This document shows, piece after piece, positions 1-8,190 of a DNA stretch of 36,287 nucleotides. The notes below the pieces were generated by a model. It searched no databases and had not been told where the DNA came from. It saw nothing but the letters and a program-made list of their open reading frames with translations. A program made the translations under genes and the position numbers. Positions within the stretch are counted from its first letter, which is position 1, and each line of letters opens with the position of its first letter. The stretch comes from an uncultured Celeribacter sp. (GTDB lineage: Bacteria; Pseudomonadota; Alphaproteobacteria; Rhodobacterales; Rhodobacteraceae): NCBI GenBank assembly GCA_938008015.1, contig CALLMA010000129.1, positions 1-36,287 on the forward strand, in the 5' to 3' direction.

Positions 1-11
1 GGAAATGATGA

Positions 12-575
12 GTGAAACCGCTAGAACATTATAAAGATGGTTTTTGGGTCTTTGCCTACGGATCATTGCTGTGGAACCCTGGATTTGAATATGAAGAGGC
101 AGTAAGGGTTCGCTTGAAAGATCACGCGCGCCGCTTTTGCATGTGGTCTATTTGTTATCGGGGCACCGTTGCAAACCCGGGCCTTGTTTTGGCGCTTACT
201 GAGGAGCAGGGGGGGCTGTGCGAAGGCATCGCTTTCAAAGTGAGTGCAAAAAATGCGCTTAAAACGCTTGAAGAATTGCGCGCGCGCGAATTAGTGACAT
301 CTGCATATTTAGAGCGCGAAATTCATGTAACGGACCAAAATGATCAAGATATGGCGGCACTGACATATGTGATCGATATAGCGCATGATCAATATACAGG
401 CCCCTTATCTTTGCAAAAACAAGCGTCTATTATTGCGAATGCTCATGGAGAGCGCGGGCCTAATTCTGAATATCTCTTTAATACGGTCTCGTATATTGAG
501 CAGGCTCAGATGCACGATGGCGATTTATTTACATTGCGTGATTTAGTGCAAGAAGAAGTGCTAAATACAAAGTAA
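12..575 (+). CDS. ChaC-like gamma-glutamylcyclotransferase
   Basis: Predicted cytosolic enzyme of the ChaC family, which cleaves the gamma-glutamyl bond of glutathione to give 5-oxoproline and Cys-Gly. The N-terminal substrate loop FAYGSLLWNPGF (residues 14-25) is the family hallmark. It is followed by RRFCMWSICYRGT and PGLVLAL, which are also typical. Glu93, in RARELVTSAYLERE, is the best candidate for the catalytic acid/base. The 187-residue length fits bacterial ChaC proteins. The start is GTG at position 12, because an in-frame TGA sits directly before it; the ATGs at 5 and 8 are in another frame and soon stop. The gene is on the same strand as the motor-like pair 88 bases downstream but is probably a separate unit. 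Family assignment is firm; exact substrate is inferred from the family. Confidence 0.9.
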   Translation: MKPLEHYKDGFWVFAYGSLLWNPGFEYEEAVRVRLKDHARRFCMWSICYRGTVANPGLVLALTEEQGGLCEGIAFKVSAKNALKTLEELRARELVTSAYLEREIHVTDQNDQDMAALTYVIDIAHDQYTGPLSLQKQASIIANAHGERGPNSEYLFNTVSYIEQAQMHDGDLFTLRDLVQEEVLNTK

Positions 576-600
576 ATACTTTTGCTTTATGCAATGGCAC

Positions 601-629
601 TTGGCAGTTTGCAATATCTGCCCTAGTTT
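601..629 (+). promoter_or_regulatory. possible sigma-70 promoter for the MotA-like/OmpA pair
   Basis: TTGGCA at 601-606, a 17-base spacer, and TAGTTT at 624-629 lie about 35 bases before the ATG at 663. The -35 match is good and the -10 match is poor, so this is tentative. Confidence 0.3.
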
Positions 630-662
630 ACGATTGATGATCACTTTTAAAAGGCAGTCATA

Positions 663-1874
663 ATGGGTCAATCTTCTCGTCCTGAGGCACCATATTTATT
701 CTCGCAGCCGCTAAGGCAAATTGTTTTAATGCTGATTGTTTTGGGGCTTGTTGTCTTTGGGGTGTATGTGACATTGCCTCAAATTCTGCCTGTGTTTAAA
801 GCCAATTTATATCTCAATGGGTTTATTGGCGGTGTGTTCCTCATTGGTGTGATCGCCTGTTTTCTTCAGATTGGGCAAATTGTCCTTTCTGTGAACTGGA
901 TTGAACGCTTTACGGGTATTTTACCCCCAAAAGATCATGAGCGTGCGCCGCGATTGCTGGCCCCTTTAGCTTCTATTTTGAGAGGTCGCGAGAAGCGGCT
1001 AAAAATATCGCCTACATCTTCAAGATCTATTTTGGATTCCGTGGCCATTCGCATCGACGAAGTGCGCGATATAACGCGCTATATCTCAAATGTGCTGATC
1101 TTTTTAGGCCTGTTGGGAACATTTTATGGGCTGGCAACGACAGTCCCTGCTTTGGTGGAAACAATCCGCTCACTGGCTCCATCAGAGGGTGAAGAACCCA
1201 CAGCTCTTTTTACAAGGTTGATGGGGGGATTAGAATCCCAACTTGATGGTATGGGAACGGCTTTTGCCTCGTCGCTTTTAGGCCTTGCGGGCTCTTTAGT
1301 GGTTAGCCTTTTAGAGCTTTTTGTTTCCCATGGGCAAAATCGTTTTTACCGCGAATTAGAAGAATGGATGTCGAGCTTTACGCGTATTTCGGCAGCCTCC
1401 GATGAAGCAAGTGCTGGCGCAGGTGAAGCGGCTGGTGTGCTTGAATATATGAGCGAAGAGCTCGATGAAATTAATGATCTTTTCACGCGTTCTGAGGCGG
1501 CGCGATCTGGATTAGATGAGCGCATGGGCACATTAATCGGCAGTGTCGAAGCGCTGATGAAGCACCTTGAGAAGAATGATCAAACCAACGAAAAGCTCAC
1601 ACAAATTGCTCAAGGGCAAGAGAAAGTGATCGAGCTTCTTACTGTGCAAGCAGAGGCAAGCAAGCCCGCCGCTGAAGATAAAGTACACAATATTCGCTTG
1701 GATGATGAAAGCAGGATGCGCCTGCGCTCCATGGATGTACAATTGTTGCGCATTATTGAAGAATTGGCCATTGAACGCCACCAAAGCATGCAGGCTTTAC
1801 AAGGTGAGATGGCGAATGTTGCGCAAATTTTACGCGAAGTTATAGAGCAGGATCAGCAAGATGGCGCGGCTTAA
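663..1874 (+). CDS. MotA/TolQ/ExbB-like proton channel family protein
   Basis: Inner-membrane protein of 403 residues related to the MotA/TolQ/ExbB ion-channel stators. Four hydrophobic segments can be placed at about residues 20-43, 50-77, 141-163 and 195-221. The third carries FLGLLGTFYGLATTVP, the conserved channel helix of this superfamily, and the fourth is the small-residue-rich helix expected after it. After residue 222 comes a mostly helical cytoplasmic tail of about 180 residues, longer than in TolQ or ExbB. The start ATG follows an AAAGG-type site. The stop overlaps the start of the OmpA-domain gene by 14 bases, so the two are translationally coupled and should form one complex. No flagellar or tol-pal genes lie nearby. 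The force-driven role is inferred from the family. Confidence 0.85.
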   Translation: MGQSSRPEAPYLFSQPLRQIVLMLIVLGLVVFGVYVTLPQILPVFKANLYLNGFIGGVFLIGVIACFLQIGQIVLSVNWIERFTGILPPKDHERAPRLLAPLASILRGREKRLKISPTSSRSILDSVAIRIDEVRDITRYISNVLIFLGLLGTFYGLATTVPALVETIRSLAPSEGEEPTALFTRLMGGLESQLDGMGTAFASSLLGLAGSLVVSLLELFVSHGQNRFYRELEEWMSSFTRISAASDEASAGAGEAAGVLEYMSEELDEINDLFTRSEAARSGLDERMGTLIGSVEALMKHLEKNDQTNEKLTQIAQGQEKVIELLTVQAEASKPAAEDKVHNIRLDDESRMRLRSMDVQLLRIIEELAIERHQSMQALQGEMANVAQILREVIEQDQQDGAA

Positions 1875-3474
1875 CCGTTCCTCGAGAGATTCTTCGGGGT
1901 CAATCTGGCCAGGTTTTGTTGATGCGATGACAGCACTTTTGATCGTGCTGATGTTCGTCTTGACGATCTTTATGGTTATTCAATCCATGCTGCGTGATAC
2001 AATTGCAGGCCAAGAAGATGAGCTTTCTCAGCTGAATGCTGAGATGACACTCCTTGCCCAAGCCTTAGGGCTCGAACAGCGCCGAGGTTCTGAACTTGAA
2101 AATCAGATTGATGTTCTAAGATCAACGCTGACTGATGCACGTTCGCAAGCGCAAGAGCAAACGGCGCTGATCGGCTCTTTGCAGACCCAAAATGAGGGGC
2201 AAGCAGCGCGATTGGTGCGTTTTGAAGAGCAGGTGGCGAGCCTTATTGCACAGCGCAATGAAGCGCTTGGCGATATTCGCTTGAGAACGGCTAAAATCGA
2301 AGATTTAGAACAGGCGCAAGCGCAACTCATTTCTGAGCAAGAAGCCTTGCAACTCGCGCTCGCTCAAGCGCGTGATGAAATTGATGCAACAGAAGAAAAA
2401 GCACGTTTGGCGGCAGCACAACGTGAAGCTTTTGAAGCCTTGATTGCTGAATTGCGTGCGGAAAACGCACAGCAGGCGCAAAGTTTAAATGTGGTTGTTC
2501 AAAAATCTGAGCAAGAAAGCTTGGCGAATGCTGCCGCCTTAAAGGCGTTGCGAGAGCGGCTCGCAAATAGTGATGACGCGCTCACAGCCATGACGCTTGC
2601 TTTAGAACAAGAACGCAAAAGGGCTGAAGAAACTTTAAGCCTTCTTGCCGCAGCCAAAGTGGCGCAGGAGGATTTGCAAACTCAAAATCAAGAAAACCTG
2701 TCTGAAGCCGCACGTCAAGCCGCACTTTTGGCACTGGCGAATGATGCGCTTGATCAAGAAAAAGACGTTTCTGATCAAGCGCAGCGCCGGGTTGCACTCT
2801 TAAATGCTCAATTAACAGAGCTTCGCCGCCAATTATCGCAACTCCAAAATACACTGGATATTCGGGCAGAAAAAGATGCGCACAATGAGGTGCAAATTAC
2901 AGCACTCACATCACAATTGAACACAGCCCTCGCGCAAGTGGCTGCCGAAGAGCGCAGAAGGGCTTTGCTGGAAGAGGCGGAAAGAAAGCGCTTAGAAGCA
3001 GAAGCGAAGACGCTCGAAAATTACCGGTCCGAGTTTTTTGGGCGCTTACGTGAGATTTTGAAGGATCGGGCTGGCGTGCAAGTGGTGGGCGATCGGTTTG
3101 TATTTAGTTCTGAGGTCTTGTTTGATTCTGGTTCGGCTGAACTTGGTGAGGGCGGGAAGGCGCAGATCGAGCGTGTGACGAATCTCCTAGCCGAGGTCAC
3201 ACAAGAATTGCCTGCTGAAATTGACTGGGTCATTCGCGTTGATGGGCATACAGATAATATCCCTATTTCTGGAAGCAGTGATTTTGCGGATAATTGGGAA
3301 TTGAGCCAAGCGAGAGCGCTGTCTGTTGTGCGCTTTATGTCTGAGGATTTATCTTTCCCACCAGAGCGTTTGCTTGCGGCGGGTTTCGGGGAACATCAGC
3401 CCCTCATAGAAGGCTCTGATCCTTCTGCATTGGCTCAAAATCGTAGAATTGTGTTGAAGCTTACAGAAAAATAA
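1861..3474 (+). CDS. MotB-like OmpA-domain protein with long coiled coil
   Basis: 537-residue partner of the upstream channel protein. It has a short cytoplasmic N-terminus and a single transmembrane helix at about residues 19-42 that starts FVDAMTALLIVLMFVL. Asp21 sits where MotB and ExbD/TolR carry their proton-binding aspartate. Residues of about 50-385 are almost continuous Glu/Gln/Ala/Leu-rich coiled coil. The C-terminal 140 residues are an OmpA-type peptidoglycan-binding domain with LFDSGSAEL, VDGHTDNIPI and NRRIVLKL. The layout, membrane helix then long periplasmic rod then OmpA domain, suggests a motor stator anchored to peptidoglycan across a wide gap. The MotB likeness is structural; the protein is not MotB itself and its cellular task is unknown. 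Confidence 0.85.
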   Translation: MARLNRSSRDSSGSIWPGFVDAMTALLIVLMFVLTIFMVIQSMLRDTIAGQEDELSQLNAEMTLLAQALGLEQRRGSELENQIDVLRSTLTDARSQAQEQTALIGSLQTQNEGQAARLVRFEEQVASLIAQRNEALGDIRLRTAKIEDLEQAQAQLISEQEALQLALAQARDEIDATEEKARLAAAQREAFEALIAELRAENAQQAQSLNVVVQKSEQESLANAAALKALRERLANSDDALTAMTLALEQERKRAEETLSLLAAAKVAQEDLQTQNQENLSEAARQAALLALANDALDQEKDVSDQAQRRVALLNAQLTELRRQLSQLQNTLDIRAEKDAHNEVQITALTSQLNTALAQVAAEERRRALLEEAERKRLEAEAKTLENYRSEFFGRLREILKDRAGVQVVGDRFVFSSEVLFDSGSAELGEGGKAQIERVTNLLAEVTQELPAEIDWVIRVDGHTDNIPISGSSDFADNWELSQARALSVVRFMSEDLSFPPERLLAAGFGEHQPLIEGSDPSALAQNRRIVLKLTEK

Positions 3475-3655
3475 GAGACGCCTCATGATTTAGGATCTGT
3501 GATCGTCAGTTATGCAAATGCTTTGGCAAATGCTTTGACCAATGAACTTGTGCCATGGCCTGTACAATCGCCTATAAATTTGACAGGATGCTATAAACAT
3601 CAGGCAAAATTGCTTCTTTTGTTGTTTGAAAACCACAAGAATTCAATGGAAATCC

Positions 3656-4618
3656 ATGACAAGCTCACATGAACACGAACCTCGAAATCCTATTTCAAGT
3701 TTAAATCTCAATATTATTCGAGATGTGCAGGCGAATACATCTGCCATTGAGCGACGCTGCGCTTCTCTTCCAGCGCGTCGGAGTGTGAAGAAGGCCCATC
3801 AAGCGGCGTGGTTGCTAAAAGCGATTACGATGATTGATCTGACAACATTATCGGGTGACGACACAAGTGAGCGTGTGAAACGATTATGTGCAAAAGCCGC
3901 CCATCCTTTGCGCCGCGATATTTTGCAAGCTTTAGAGATGACCCCGATCACCACAGGCGCGGTTTGCGTTTATCATGATATGGTTGAAACGGCGGTTGGC
4001 GCTTTAAAGGGAACGGGAATACCTGTCGCCGCGGTTTCGACAGGCTTCCCCGCAGGCTTGTCGCCTTTGCATCTTCGGATTGAGGAAATCAAAGAGAGTG
4101 TAAAAGCTGGTGCACAAGAAATCGATATTGTCATCTCTCGCCGGCATGTTCTCACGGGCAATTGGCAGGCGCTCTATGATGAGATGGCTCAATTTCGTCA
4201 AGCTTGTGGTTCTGCGCATGTAAAAGCGATCTTGGCGACGGGTGAGTTGGGGTCGTTGCGCAATGTGGCACGTGCCTCTCATGTGTGCATGATGGCAGGG
4301 GCTGATTTCATCAAGACATCAACGGGCAAAGAAGCTGTGAATGCAACGCTGCCCGTTTCTTTGGTGATGATCCGTGCGATCCGAGAGCATTTCGAGCGGA
4401 CTGGCTTTCGCGTGGGCTATAAACCTGCAGGTGGTATTTCAAAAGCAAAAGATGCGCTGACATATTTGACGCTGATTAAAGAAGAGCTGGGCCATGATTG
4501 GCTCTCGCCACATCTCTTTAGGTTCGGCGCATCCTCCTTGCTCAATGATATTGAACGCCAATTAGAGCACCATACAAGCGGCCATTATTCGGCCTCTTGG
4601 CGTCACGCCTCCGCTTAA
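3656..4618 (+). CDS. deoC: deoxyribose-phosphate aldolase
   Basis: Class I aldolase that splits 2-deoxyribose-5-phosphate into glyceraldehyde-3-phosphate and acetaldehyde during deoxynucleoside breakdown. The Schiff-base lysine is Lys220 in DFIKTSTGK, and the second active-site lysine is Lys256 in GYKPAGG. With the ATG at 3656 the protein has 320 residues, longer than the E. coli enzyme because of an N-terminal extension of about 60 residues before MIDLTTLSGDD. An in-frame TTG ten codons upstream (3626) is possible but has no ribosome site; neither start has a strong one. The aldehyde dehydrogenase gene begins 22 bases after the stop, so the pair is probably one operon. Its product acetaldehyde is a plausible substrate for that neighbour. 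Confidence 0.93.
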   Translation: MTSSHEHEPRNPISSLNLNIIRDVQANTSAIERRCASLPARRSVKKAHQAAWLLKAITMIDLTTLSGDDTSERVKRLCAKAAHPLRRDILQALEMTPITTGAVCVYHDMVETAVGALKGTGIPVAAVSTGFPAGLSPLHLRIEEIKESVKAGAQEIDIVISRRHVLTGNWQALYDEMAQFRQACGSAHVKAILATGELGSLRNVARASHVCMMAGADFIKTSTGKEAVNATLPVSLVMIRAIREHFERTGFRVGYKPAGGISKAKDALTYLTLIKEELGHDWLSPHLFRFGASSLLNDIERQLEHHTSGHYSASWRHASA

Positions 4619-4640
4619 CCGTATTTAAATAGGTATTGTC

Positions 4641-6974
4641 ATGACAATTAAAGAGATTTTTGAAACAATGGACTACGGTGAAGCGCCTGAAAGCGCAACA
4701 GAAGCATTGAATTGGATAGCAGATCACCAGCCTGGTTTTGGCATGTTTATCAACGGCGCGATGACAGCTGCAGGGGATCTCTTCCCAAGCCATAACCCAG
4801 CGACAGGCGAGGCCCTTGCGCATATCACACAAGCGACACTTGAAGACGTGGATCTTGCTGTATCAGCCGCAGGAAATGCACAAGCGGAATGGCAAAATAT
4901 TGGTGGTAAGAAACGTGCAAGATATCTCTATGCTATTGCGCGCCTTATTCAAAAACATGCGCGTCTTTTTTCCGTCTTAGAAACGCTTGATAATGGCAAA
5001 CCTATTCGTGAAGCGCGAGATGCGGATATTCCACTTGTGATCAGGCATTTCTATTATCACGCTGGCATGGCGCATTTGATGCAAGAAGAGCTGCCAGGGC
5101 GCGCGCCAATCGGGGTATGTGGGCAAATTATTCCATGGAATTTCCCGCTTTTGATGTTGGCTTGGAAAATCGCCCCTGCTTTGGCTATGGGGAACACCGT
5201 TGTTTTAAAACCGGCTGAATATACATCTCTCACGGCTTTGCTCTTTGCGCAGATATGCCAAGAAGCCGGTCTTCCTGCTGGTGTGGTCAATATTGTGACG
5301 GGCGATGGCAAAGTGGGGGATGCGATTGTGCGCCATGACGGCATTCATAAAGTTGCTTTCACCGGCTCGACGGCTGTTGGAAAACATATTCGCAAAGTCA
5401 CGGCTGGATCTGGCAAGGCGCTGACACTCGAATTGGGAGGGAAATCCCCTTATATTATTTTTGATGATGCGGATATTGATTCAGCCATTGAGGGTGTGAT
5501 CGACGCCATCTTTTTTAATCAAGGCCAAGTCTGCTGTGCTGGGTCTCGCCTTTTGGTCCAAGAAACGGTTGCTCAGAAAGTCTATACAAAGCTCAAAGCG
5601 CGGATGCAGAAATTGCGTGTTGGAAATCCGCTCGATAAATCCGTTGATATGGGCGCGATTGTTGATCCTAAGCAACTTGAACGCATCGCAAACCTCGTGG
5701 ATGAGCATGCCCATGAGGGGGATGTTTACCAAAGAGAAGATGCGCCAGCTGGATGTTTTTATAATCCAACTTTAATCACGGGCTTACATGCATCTTCTGA
5801 ATTGATGCAGGAAGAAATTTTTGGGCCTGTGCTTGTCTCTTGTACGTTTAGAACGCCAAGTGAGGCGGTTCAGCTCGCGAATAATACTCGCTACGGTCTT
5901 GCGGCAAGTATATGGAGCGAGAATATCAACCTCGCTCTTGATATTGCCCCTAAAATAAATGCGGGTGTGATCTGGATTAACGGGACGAATATGTTTGATG
6001 CCGCTGCAGGTTTTGGCGGTATTCGAGAAAGCGGATATGGGCGTGAGGGCGGCTGGGAAGGTTTAACAGCTTATACGAAGCCGATCGCAGATCGCACACC
6101 GGTTGTCAGCGCGGAAATCTTTGAGGGCAATATAACGGCGCAGTCAAACCAGATCGATAGAACGGCGAAGCTTTATATCGGCGGCAAACAATCTCGCCCA
6201 GATAGTGGCTATTGCAAAGCGGTTTTTGACAAGGAGGGTGAATTGATTTCACACGCTCCTCTTGCGAGCCGAAAAGATGTGCGCAATGCGGTGGAAGCCG
6301 CTCATAAAGCAAGTTCTTGGTCTAAAAGTTCGGCGCATTTGCGGGCTCAAATTCTCTATTATATTGCTGAAAACATGAATGCACGCTCTCATGAATTTGC
6401 TCAAAGCCTTTCGAGATTGGCAGGTGTCACATCGCAAGAGGCAGCAAAAGAAGTTGAAGAGGCTATTGATACGCTTTTCACTTATGGGGCTTGGTGTGAT
6501 AAATTTGATAGCGCTGCGAAGCCTGTCCCATTTAGAGGGGTGGCCTTGGCGATGAATGCCCCAGTGGGCGTGATTGGGGCATTTTGTGATGATCGCCCTC
6601 TTGCAGGGCTCATTGATGTTATTGCGCCATCAATTGCGATGGGGAACCGTATTATTGCCGTCGCAAGCGAGGCGTATCCTCTTGTTGCGACTGATTTCTA
6701 TCAAATCCTTGATACATCAGATGTCCCTGCAGGTGTGGTGAGCATCTTAACGGGCTCTCACATGGAGCTCGGACGGACGGTGGCAGGGCATTATGATATT
6801 GATGCCGCTTGGAGCTTTTCATCTGCGGATATTTCAAAAACCATAGAAGAAGAAAGCGCGGGCTCATTGAAACGCACTTGGGTTAATAATGGATATGATA
6901 TGAGGCCTTCGCAAAGAGAATGGCTGATGCAGTCTACCGAAGTCAAAACCATTTGGGTGCCATACGGCGAATAA
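4641..6974 (+). CDS. two-domain aldehyde dehydrogenase, ALDH16-like
   Basis: 777-residue NAD-dependent aldehyde dehydrogenase with one complete and one incomplete ALDH domain. Residues of about 1-490 form a full catalytic domain: PWNFPLLMLAWK cofactor motif, Glu264 in LELGGKSPY and nucleophile Cys298 in NQGQVCCAGSR, 34 residues apart as in ALDH2. From about residue 505 a second ALDH-like region starts (KLYIGGKQSRPDSG) and continues to the C-terminus. It keeps the N-terminal half of the fold but has no catalytic cysteine motif. This is the arrangement of the ALDH16 family, whose bacterial members keep the active cysteine. Placement directly behind deoC suggests it oxidises acetaldehyde from deoxyribose to acetate; that substrate is inferred from context only. 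Confidence 0.88.
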   Translation: MTIKEIFETMDYGEAPESATEALNWIADHQPGFGMFINGAMTAAGDLFPSHNPATGEALAHITQATLEDVDLAVSAAGNAQAEWQNIGGKKRARYLYAIARLIQKHARLFSVLETLDNGKPIREARDADIPLVIRHFYYHAGMAHLMQEELPGRAPIGVCGQIIPWNFPLLMLAWKIAPALAMGNTVVLKPAEYTSLTALLFAQICQEAGLPAGVVNIVTGDGKVGDAIVRHDGIHKVAFTGSTAVGKHIRKVTAGSGKALTLELGGKSPYIIFDDADIDSAIEGVIDAIFFNQGQVCCAGSRLLVQETVAQKVYTKLKARMQKLRVGNPLDKSVDMGAIVDPKQLERIANLVDEHAHEGDVYQREDAPAGCFYNPTLITGLHASSELMQEEIFGPVLVSCTFRTPSEAVQLANNTRYGLAASIWSENINLALDIAPKINAGVIWINGTNMFDAAAGFGGIRESGYGREGGWEGLTAYTKPIADRTPVVSAEIFEGNITAQSNQIDRTAKLYIGGKQSRPDSGYCKAVFDKEGELISHAPLASRKDVRNAVEAAHKASSWSKSSAHLRAQILYYIAENMNARSHEFAQSLSRLAGVTSQEAAKEVEEAIDTLFTYGAWCDKFDSAAKPVPFRGVALAMNAPVGVIGAFCDDRPLAGLIDVIAPSIAMGNRIIAVASEAYPLVATDFYQILDTSDVPAGVVSILTGSHMELGRTVAGHYDIDAAWSFSSADISKTIEEESAGSLKRTWVNNGYDMRPSQREWLMQSTEVKTIWVPYGE

Positions 6975-6992
6975 GGCTTTAAACATGATCAA

Positions 6993-7029
6993 GCGCTCAA
7001 CATAGGAATTTTTTCTTGTGTTGAAGCGC
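6993..7029 (+). terminator. possible terminator after the deoC-ALDH16 unit
   Basis: GCGCTCAACA at 6993-7002 pairs with TGTTGAAGCGC at 7019-7029, with one bulged base, around a T-rich loop. It lies 19 bases past the ALDH stop. There is no T-run after the stem, so termination efficiency is doubtful. Confidence 0.35.
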
Positions 7030-7139
7030 CTATGGCTGCGCTCAGTACACGGGCGTTTTCATCCTCCCTCCTTACTTTTCGCACTTTTTAACGGCAAATA
7101 AATTGACCATCCAAGATCCGCATTGGGGCTGAAATCTCT

Positions 7140-7865
7140 TTATTGATTAGGAAGAAAATTCGCTATTTTACTCTTGTAAGATGCCATCTGCTCTTGTTGT
7201 GTCAAAATTTCATAATTTTCTTTGAGCCATGTGCGTAGATAATGTTTTTGTTCTAGGTTGTCGAAGTGAGCACAGGTCGTGGTGTCAAAGATGTATGAAA
7301 ACAGATGAAAAAACTTAGTTTCACAATGATATTGAGACTTCAACGCGACTTTCATCGCATCAAGGGCTGGAATGAAAGGAATGTCAAAATCTTCTATGTA
7401 GTTTAAATCCGCTGCCTCATCCCAAAAGTAGGAGTCCGGATTTAAAAGCCAGTAGGACATAATGTCAGCGTCAGTATCATGACTGCTTAAGCTAGAGATA
7501 TGCGTGCCTAAAGTATTGCAATTCCAGCAATTTGGCTTCAGTGCGGAACAAACTGATGATAGACGCGATGCATATTTATCCAGAAATATTTCATTTGGCG
7601 CTGCACAATGCTCGCATTCCCAAGTGCCTTTTTCTCCATAAAGCGTATGTTCGGCTGGTTTCGATGGTAGAGGTTTTGATGGTGGCAAATTTTGGCGCAA
7701 CAATCTCCTTTTACGTTGGTATCGATATTCTTCAAAATCAAGTAAAACTCCATCAACTACTATCGCTAAATTTGTAACAATACTGTTTTCGTTTCCTTGG
7801 CTAAGCAAAATGATCCGAACGCGGAGGTCATTTAAAACAGACTTAATTCTATCTATTATGTTCAT
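7140..7865 (-). CDS. hypothetical protein with zinc-ribbon-like cysteines
   Basis: I do not recognise this 241-residue protein. Residues 1-60 are helical and basic, ending in YRYQRKRRLLRQ. A proline/lysine linker follows at about 61-70. Then two CxxC pairs appear, Cys84/Cys87 and Cys113/Cys116, 25 residues apart, which would fit a single zinc ribbon. The rest is rich in aromatic and acidic residues with no motif I can name. There is no signal peptide or transmembrane helix, so it is probably cytosolic. It is AT-rich compared with the flanking genes, stands alone on the minus strand between housekeeping-type genes, and has a non-coding flank of about 325 bases upstream; all this suggests an acquired gene. 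Reality as a gene rests on its length and the paired cysteines. Confidence 0.6.
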   Translation of the reverse strand: MNIIDRIKSVLNDLRVRIILLSQGNENSIVTNLAIVVDGVLLDFEEYRYQRKRRLLRQNLPPSKPLPSKPAEHTLYGEKGTWECEHCAAPNEIFLDKYASRLSSVCSALKPNCWNCNTLGTHISSLSSHDTDADIMSYWLLNPDSYFWDEAADLNYIEDFDIPFIPALDAMKVALKSQYHCETKFFHLFSYIFDTTTCAHFDNLEQKHYLRTWLKENYEILTQQEQMASYKSKIANFLPNQ

Positions 7866-8190
7866 TAATATGACTTTATAACTCTGGCTGTCATAAGTGA
7901 GACAGTCATTTTTCTGAAGCTACAATGCGGAGAGGGGGCTGGCGGGATCATATCCTCTATCCGCTAATGTAGTGTATCCCTTAAAGCAGAAATTATCCTG
8001 AAATTGTTGTGTTATTATAGGCGTTAGGGTGTATCCGCCCCAGCATAAAATTAGTCTGTATGCTATCTCGGCTCTGATCGAGCAGCCCTTTAATCTCAAA
8101 CTTAACGCAGCGGGATGAGGTCTTGCGTGGCCAATCAATCCATGGGGCGCGTCAGTGCTCCAAGCTTGCTCTGCCTGCCTTTCCTGTATT
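7866..8190. other. gene-free stretch upstream of the zinc-ribbon gene
   Basis: No convincing gene is visible on either strand. A 72-codon open frame on the minus strand (7920-8138) and a second frame overlapping it give short protein-like stretches without any family motif. An imperfect stem is formed by GCGGAGAGG near 7927 and CCTCTATCCGC near 7956. The region must carry the promoter of the zinc-ribbon gene, but I cannot place it. It may be degraded acquired DNA. Confidence 0.4.

Noticed and set aside
663-3474. Zorya-type phage defence system (ZorAB)
   Set aside because: No zorC, zorD or zorE-like gene adjoins the pair, and the coiled coil is on the OmpA subunit instead of the channel subunit.
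7926-7966. tRNA-Ser 3'-end-like attachment site
   Set aside because: CCCTCTCCGC resembles a tRNA-Ser acceptor, but there is no TTCGAAT T-loop and no matching copy at another edge.
7920-8138. Transposase remnant suggested by LADRGYD in a minus-strand frame
   Set aside because: The short match resembles an IS5-type motif, but nothing upstream in that frame looks like a transposase and no terminal inverted repeats are visible.
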